Assembly: GCF_000002425.4 (NCBI RefSeq)
Contig: NC_037271.1
Span: 8,917,272 to 8,981,271 of the forward strand
DNA length: 64,000 nucleotides
Origin: Physcomitrium patens
Taxonomy: Eukaryota > Streptophyta > Bryopsida > Funariales > Funariaceae
Reading direction: 5' to 3'
Under the pieces are notes generated by a model, which was given only the letters and a program-made list of their open reading frames with translations, made no database searches and was not told the DNA's origin. Shown piece after piece: positions 58,481 to 64,000 of the stretch (positions are counted from its first letter, which is position 1; the number at the start of each line of letters is the position of its first letter). Position numbers and translations under genes: made by a program.

Positions 58481-59190
58481 TGTGATTGTCGTTTTACTTA
58501 CTCTAACTTATCTAATCAGAGTAAACCTGTATAGGGGAATTCGAACACAGGGAAAGAATACCGCATGAGCTTACACGTTAGGGTCACACAATTAAGTGTA
58601 TTCCGCACTACTTAAAACATCCAGGAAACACTACAATGCTTTCCACTTCCTAATAATACTCCACCATCACTGATAACAAACAACATGTAATCCCGCACTA
58701 TTCTAAATGACAGGACATAATCATACTATAATCCAAATTCTGGAGTTCTTCACCATTAACTGCCTTCACATTACAGTGTTTCACACAAACACAGGCTCAT
58801 TCTCTCTGCTGAACTACATTCAGATTTCAGCATTCAATCTCTCTTCTTCTCATTCAATAACATATAATTCCATTCACACTTTCATTCCATGATTCACTTC
58901 ACAATATTCAGAAACTCTCAATACTCTTATTTCAAAGAACATAACAACAAAAGAAAAGAGGTAGCACCAAGCTTACCCCGGCTCACACTATCACAGTAAT
59001 GGCCCCTACTTCCTCTCTCCCATCCTCCTTATGCTACCACGAGATACCAACTGCTACATCTCTAATGAAAACTGCTTTTCCTAACTATTCATCCATTTTA
59101 CCTACTGAACTACCTTTTCAACAGTCATCTATCCCTGTTTACACTATGAACTAAGTATCTACAATTCAACAAATAACTACTTATTCTACA
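58481..59190 (-). repeat. 3' LTR of element C
   Basis: The 710-bp LTR runs from TGTGATTGTCG to TTATTCTACA on the plus strand, with the same terminal sequences as the LTRs of B. The bases before it, CGGGG, are the predicted target duplication. Confidence 0.85.
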
Positions 59191-59269
59191 TAGCCCCACT
59201 CTCATCTGTGCAGCGTCCTCGCAAACATAGAACCGATACATAACTAAAAAAAAAACTTCTCCAAAATTT

Positions 59270-60965
59270 CTATTTATTTGATATATCCAATTGATCAATT
59301 ACTACATTATCCATTATTGGTTCCACCGATTCTGGCTGTAGTGGTACGTCTTCATCCTCTTCCAATATTTCAAGCGACTCCTTTCTCAACTGGGCTGAAA
59401 GATCTTCATTGTATTCTCCCAATTCACGGATCTGAGCTTCCAGTTTCAGGATCTGGGCATCGCGAAGTTCCAACTGATGTTGCTGCGAACTCATCCCTTC
59501 TGGGACATCTTTAATCGACACTTGAGATTGGCTCCTCACAGTTAACTCTTCCGTCAGTTTTGACACCTCATTTTGTAAAACTTCAATTTCAGACCTCATT
59601 TTCCCCGTTTCACATCTCAATTGGTCACACAATAACGCTTTCTCTGTCGCCAATAACTCTGTCTTGTCCACTTCCGCTTGCAACTGGCATTTGAACTTCT
59701 CCCGTTCCAAATCCCATGACTTCCTATTCTGAATCAATTCGTCCCGTTGTCCTTCCACAATCCGTGAAATGTGTTCTTTTTCCTTTGTCCAAGCCTCATA
59801 TTGGAGAACCAATTTCCGCTCCAGGACCAACTTGACTTCTTCAATTTCTTGAATCCTCAGTTCTTGCTCCCTGATTTTTTTATTTTGATCCGATATCCTT
59901 TTTTTACTGTCCTCCCAATCCCGTTTACTTCTGTCTTCGACATCCAATGCTCGTACCATACAATGTATTTGCGAAATGTGCTTCAATACGGCATTTTTAA
60001 GAGATACTCCTTCAGGGAATCGACCCTCTGGAAACGCCAACTGGTTGATATCTATCAATAATGGGACTTGATTCTCCTCTTCCACCGCAAGACCACTTGG
60101 AACCCGTCTCGCTTCGATAACCGGAGCTACCCCTTGAACCACTGTACGACTTGATTCTCCAATTTCGTGTATTACATCCGCTACATTGTGATTCTGTGCC
60201 AAACAAATTTCGTTCTCTCTGCAAAGGTGCTGACACTGGTATAGGGTTTTCCTCTTCTGACGGTGGTTGACGCAATGTGTGCGCGATGACAGCATACACA
60301 TAATTTGAACAAAGCAAGGATGTGAACTTCCCCAATTTGAACTTGGCTCCTATCTCCGCATGAATACGAGTAGCTACGTAAGCCGCCCAGTTGAACACCA
60401 TCCCCTCAAACGCCCCTACTGCTGCATACAATAATCGTTTTGACACATATGTGGGGTGTCGGTACAATCCTAACCGCCTCAGCACGAACCGCAACCATTC
60501 CACATATTCTGGTGTAATCGCCTCCTGAGTCCGCCATCCTTGGCTCCTTTCAAAGGATGACATTCCTCCCTTGAAATATCTACCTGGGCTGAAATCGCCT
60601 GACTCATCAGTCCCAACTGCCATCTCTCCAATGGGAAGAAACAACACCTTTTCCAGGATTGTTTCATCAATCCCAATAATTCGCCCTTGAACGACACTCG
60701 ATCCATCCTCGGGGTCGTAATTCTCAATGTATTCCTCCACTAATGACACATTGATTGATGATAAACGCTCTGAATGGTGCAAAAACTGGAACAGCTTCGC
60801 AGTCCGAAAATCCCTTATTTTTCTCTGCGTCCAACAGATTTCTAACTTCATCGGCTCCATATTGGTAACGATTATCACAGCCGGTGGTTTTGCTGTGCGT
60901 TTAGCTCTCACATTCCGGCCACTTTCATCTCTGTCTACAGCTCTCTTGGTACTTTCAATCGCCAT
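59270..60965 (-). pseudogene. Element C post-pol gene: unknown head domain plus long coiled coil
   Basis: Two overlapping frames on the minus strand: 60,965-60,012 (317 codons) and 60,301-59,270 (343 codons). Similarity of reading passes from the first to the second near 60,215, so one small indel or a frameshift links them. The head (about residues 1-240) is globular with a basic N-terminus and patches such as VQGRIIGIDETILEKVLFLP. That resembles the plant transposon-protein domain seen after pol in Athila-type elements, a weak resemblance. The tail of roughly 250 residues is heptad-rich coiled coil (REQELRIQEIEEVKLVLERK). B keeps only the tail and A a shred. It is in sense orientation, where related elements carry an env-like frame. 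I saw no membrane segment. Confidence 0.7.
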
Positions 60966-61286
60966 GACTCAAACGCTTACAGGTCCTAACCGTCAATGCC
61001 ACTCTCCAGTCTGCCCGAAACACTAAAATGAGACACAAATAAGCAACAACATAATATAACACCACAGAATAACCCTTAGTAGGAGCCCCACTCCTATTCT
61101 ATTACCTAGTGATGAGAGCGACAACATGGTACCCATACTGTCCATTTCTCACTTCCTTCGCATCTGACACAATAGTGATTACTACATATCCTTGCAGCCG
61201 CCTCTACGTCTTATACCATAATTAGGTCCCTCCTGAGTCCATTCGAAGTCCCCTCCCCTCAAATGAAATAAAACCCGTCCCGGGTT

Positions 61287-62261
61287 TTAGGTATTATATA
61301 ACCGTAAACGATTTCCATTAATGCGGGTACTGAAACGATGGCCCGTGAAATCCTCCAATTGAACAGACCCATTGGAAAATCCTTCAATTACGCGATATGG
61401 CCCATGCCAGCGAACTTGAAATTTTCCCGGAAAATGGTTGAATCGGCTGTCATACAGCAATACCAAATCATTGGGCATAAAACACTTCGGCCGCAGTTTA
61501 CTATCATAGTAACTCTTCCTCCGTTTTTGAGTGGCTTCCATGTGGAATAGAGCGACAGCCCGTATTTCATCCAATTCCTCCAATTTCATCAACCGAGAGT
61601 GTAATGACTCAGTGTCACTGAGGCGTTCGTCTAAGGCAATTCGTAAACTGGGAACCTCCAATTCGATAGGTAAAATTACCTCTTGACCGTAAACTAATTG
61701 GAACGGAGTAGAGTGGGTAGTTACCTTATAGGCGGTACGATAAGCACACAAAGCTGCAAAGAGTTTGGTCTCCCAATCAGTACCGGCCCCTGAAATTGTC
61801 TTAGTCAAGACTTTGCACAAAATGCCGTTGGTCTTTTCCGTTTACCCATTTGCACGAGGATGGTAGGGAGTGGTCTTACGATGCTTGATCTCATATGTGG
61901 TCGTCAAGGCGGCGATGGTAGCATTGATGAAATGGGTGCCTCGATCGCTGACCAATTCCTTGGGACACCCAAAGCGAGTGATAATATTCTCATACAAAAA
62001 AGTTGCCACCGTACTGGCATTATCGGTGCGGGTAGCAATCGCCTCTGCCCATTTGGTGACATAATCGGTGGCGACTAAGATATACCGCTTTTGACCAGGT
62101 TTTGACGCTGGTGCAAGGGGACCAACAAAATCAATACCCCATTTTTCAAACGGAACCTGGGCCAAGATTGGGACTAACGGCATGGCGGAAGTACCCGTAG
62201 GTCGACCAATTCGTTGACAAGGATCACAACGGCGAACGAACTGGTGGGCATCAGAAAACAT
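61287..62261 (-). pseudogene. Element C integrase core and C-terminus
   Basis: This continues the pol frame below after a TAG. The piece 62,261-61,842 has the zinc-binding end (CDPCQRIGRPT) and catalytic core (WGIDFVGPLAPAS, VSDRGTHF). A TAA at 61,842-61,844 sits just after PYHPRANG, next to the expected glutamate. The piece 61,820-61,287 has the rest of the core, and the C-terminal module RWHGPYRVIEGFSNGSVQL. All pieces are in one frame with no indels. It is orthologous in order to the integrase of A at 5,900-6,988. Confidence 0.92.
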
Positions 62262-62267
62262 TGTGGG

Positions 62268-64000
62268 CTACCAATATCCGGCCATTAAAGCCTTGCGGGC
62301 AGTGCTGTCTCCCGCGAAATGACCACCACAACTATCCAAATGACAACCTGTAAGTATCGACTGTACTTCACTGGGAAAGATACAGCGCCGTAAAAGACCA
62401 TCGCGTCCTTGTTTATACAAAGCATCACGAATCATCGTGTATAGGGCACTCTTCAGAATAAGGCGCTTCTTAAGCTTGTCCGTGAAAGTCGGCGGAAAAG
62501 TATGGAAGGTCAGAAACTGAATAATTTCGCTATACTCGGGGGATATCACATCCACCACAAATAATGCGGCGTCGGAAAGATCATCGGGAACAGGCTCGTT
62601 GCCGAGAATATTAGACAACCGGGATAAATGATCTGCGTTCGCATGTTGCTTCCCAGGTCTGACAACCACCGTAAAATTGAACTCCTGGAGGAGTAAGACC
62701 CAGCGAGCAATGCGCCCACTCAATTGAGGCTTATTAATCAGATATTTGAGGGCATCATGATCCACATAAAATACAAACGGATACCCAAGCAAATAGTGCC
62801 GAAATTTTTTAACCGAGTATATCATACCCAACGCCTCTCGTTCAGTAGTAGTATAGTTGCGTTCGGCAGCCACCAATTGTCGACTGGCATAATATATTGG
62901 ATGATCGAATCCCTTATCATCCTTCTGGCTTAACACCGAGCCAATAGCAGCATTGGATGCATCAACATACACATGAAATGGCTTTGTCCAACAAGGAGCC
63001 ACCAATATTGGTGCAGAGACCAATTTTGACTTTAAGACCTCGAAGGCTACGGTACACTCCTTGGTCCAGAGGGGACTAGTACCATCGGACGGAGGTTTCT
63101 TCAGTAAGTTCGTTAAAGGTTGACAAATAACCGCAAACGAACTTATAAATCGTCGATAATAACTGACATGACCAACGAACCCTCGAACACCGGAGACTGT
63201 CTCCGGTCTGGGCAAGTTCATGATATGCTGCACTTTGTCAGGATCTGTAGCAATACCACGACTGGAAACAATATGGCCCAATAATTTTCCGGACGGAACA
63301 CCAAATTGGCACTTCTCCGAATTCAACGATATTCCAAATTTGGCACACTGAGCCAAACATTTGCCTAAACAATGAAGATGATCTTGTTTGGTACTGAATG
63401 TACAAAAGTCATCTAAAAAGATCTCCATAAACAGTCGGAGATAATCTTGAAAAGCCTGAGTCATCACGCGTTGGAACGTGGCTGGGGCGTTACATAACCC
63501 GAAAGGCATCACGCGATAAGCAAATGTGCCCCAATCCGTAGTAAAGGTTGTCTTGAGCTGGTCTTCTTTTGCAATTTGAACTTGATTATACCCGGAGAAA
63601 CCATCGAGAAACGAATAGCATTCGAGACCGGCGACGGCGTCCAATATACTATCCGTGAATGGTAACGGAAAGTAATCTTTCTTGGTGGCTGCATTAAGTT
63701 TTCGGAAATCTTGACAAATTCGGATTTTTCCGTTCTTTTTCGGCACCATCACAATTGGAGAAACCCACTCACTATTCGGTACCGGGTAAATGAAACCCAC
63801 CGCAAGAAGCTTGTCCAATTCTTCCTTCACCATAAGGGAATATTTAGGATTAAGGCGATGTTGCCTCTGGCGTACCGGTTTAGCGTTTTCTTCCAATATG
63901 ATACGATGTTCACAGACATCAGCGGGGATACCTTGTAGATCATTATAAGTCCAAGCAAAAGCGGATTTATGATGTAAGAAAAAGTCTGTCCAACAGGTCA
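62268..64000 (-). pseudogene. Element C reverse transcriptase and RNase H (5' end outside window)
   Basis: The 542-codon frame from 63,896 to 62,268 remains readable upstream to the window edge. It holds reverse transcriptase (MVPKKNGKIRICQDFRKLNA, YSFLDGFSGYNQVQ, PFGLCNAPATFQ, FLDD active site), RNase H (FHVYVDASNAAIGSVLSQ, then VDHDALKYLINK) and the start of the integrase zinc region (HLDSCGGHFAGDSTARKAL). It ends in a TAG that replaces the second tryptophan of a conserved YWWP. Protease and gag lie beyond 64,000. Confidence 0.93.

Larger units (their letters stand above)
58481..64000 (-). mobile_element. Element C, Tat/Athila-type LTR retrotransposon, runs off the window
   Basis: On the minus strand, reading right to left: the RT start beyond the window end, RNase H, integrase, a long post-pol frame, a polypurine tract (AGAGTGGGGCTA at about 59,191-59,202) and the 3' LTR. 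Only two nonsense codons are seen in 2.7 kb of pol, so it is much younger than element A, its relative. It is inserted into B of the right arm. The left arm is uninterrupted at the matching point (11,268). Confidence 0.92.

Noticed and set aside
1..64000. tRNA, rRNA and CRISPR features
   Set aside because: I saw no tRNA-like cloverleaf, rRNA segment or spaced repeat array. Sequences matching tRNA ends are retrotransposon primer sites.

Overview
This window looks like plant nuclear DNA, most likely from an early-diverging land plant. I lean towards a moss because the PAL gene is intronless and the CHS fragments look moss-like, but I cannot name a genus from sequence alone. It holds three kinds of host gene sequence: S-adenosylhomocysteine hydrolase (SAHH), phenylalanine ammonia-lyase (PAL) and broken chalcone synthase (CHS) copies. 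These are set among nested LTR retrotransposons and AT-rich filler. I see no bacterial-style operons, CRISPR arrays, tRNA or rRNA genes.

The main architectural feature is a large inverted duplication. The left arm (about 11,268-34,502) and the right arm (about 42,730-58,480) are reverse complements, separated by an 8.2 kb spacer. Left and right coordinates sum to 69,748, then 69,728, about 71,025 and 77,232. Each step is explained by a 20-bp tandem duplication, an assembly gap and one retrotransposon insertion. Each arm carries an SAHH gene. The spacer carries an intact PAL gene and a second CHS fragment.

Retrotransposons, named here A to F. D is an old Ty1/copia element (minus strand; positions 1-435, 7,985-9,220 and 13,700-15,664, again at 54,084-56,053). 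It is interrupted by A (436-7,979, plus) and B (9,226-13,694, minus). A, B and C (58,481 to beyond the window end, minus) are one Ty3/gypsy group of the Tat/Athila kind, with a tRNA-Asp type primer site. E (22,938-34,915, minus; again at 42,730-48,086) is a decayed Ty3/gypsy element with an initiator-Met primer site. F (23,303-29,505, plus) is a nearly intact chromovirus with a C-terminal chromodomain, inserted into an LTR of E in the left arm only. The right arm keeps the perfect empty site, and a 5-bp target duplication flanks F.

The most striking signal is in the LTRs of F and E. Upstream of TATA-like boxes they carry perfect arrays of the heat-shock factor pentamer (alternating nGAAn/nTTCn), up to four units long and repeated. 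This predicts heat-inducible retrotransposons like the known ONSEN type, in two unrelated gypsy families, one nested beside the heat-shock element of the other. F also has an unexplained 117-codon frame between its chromodomain and its 3' LTR, and C has a long post-pol frame with a coiled-coil tail.

How it fits together: SAHH clears the by-product of methyl transfer reactions, PAL commits phenylalanine to phenylpropanoids, and CHS (only pseudogene remains here) would start flavonoid synthesis. Relative order of events: D, then B, and E were in place before the inverted duplication. F entered the left arm and C the right arm afterwards. The right-arm SAHH is cut by a 977-base run of N, which symmetry suggests should be about 2,275 bases.
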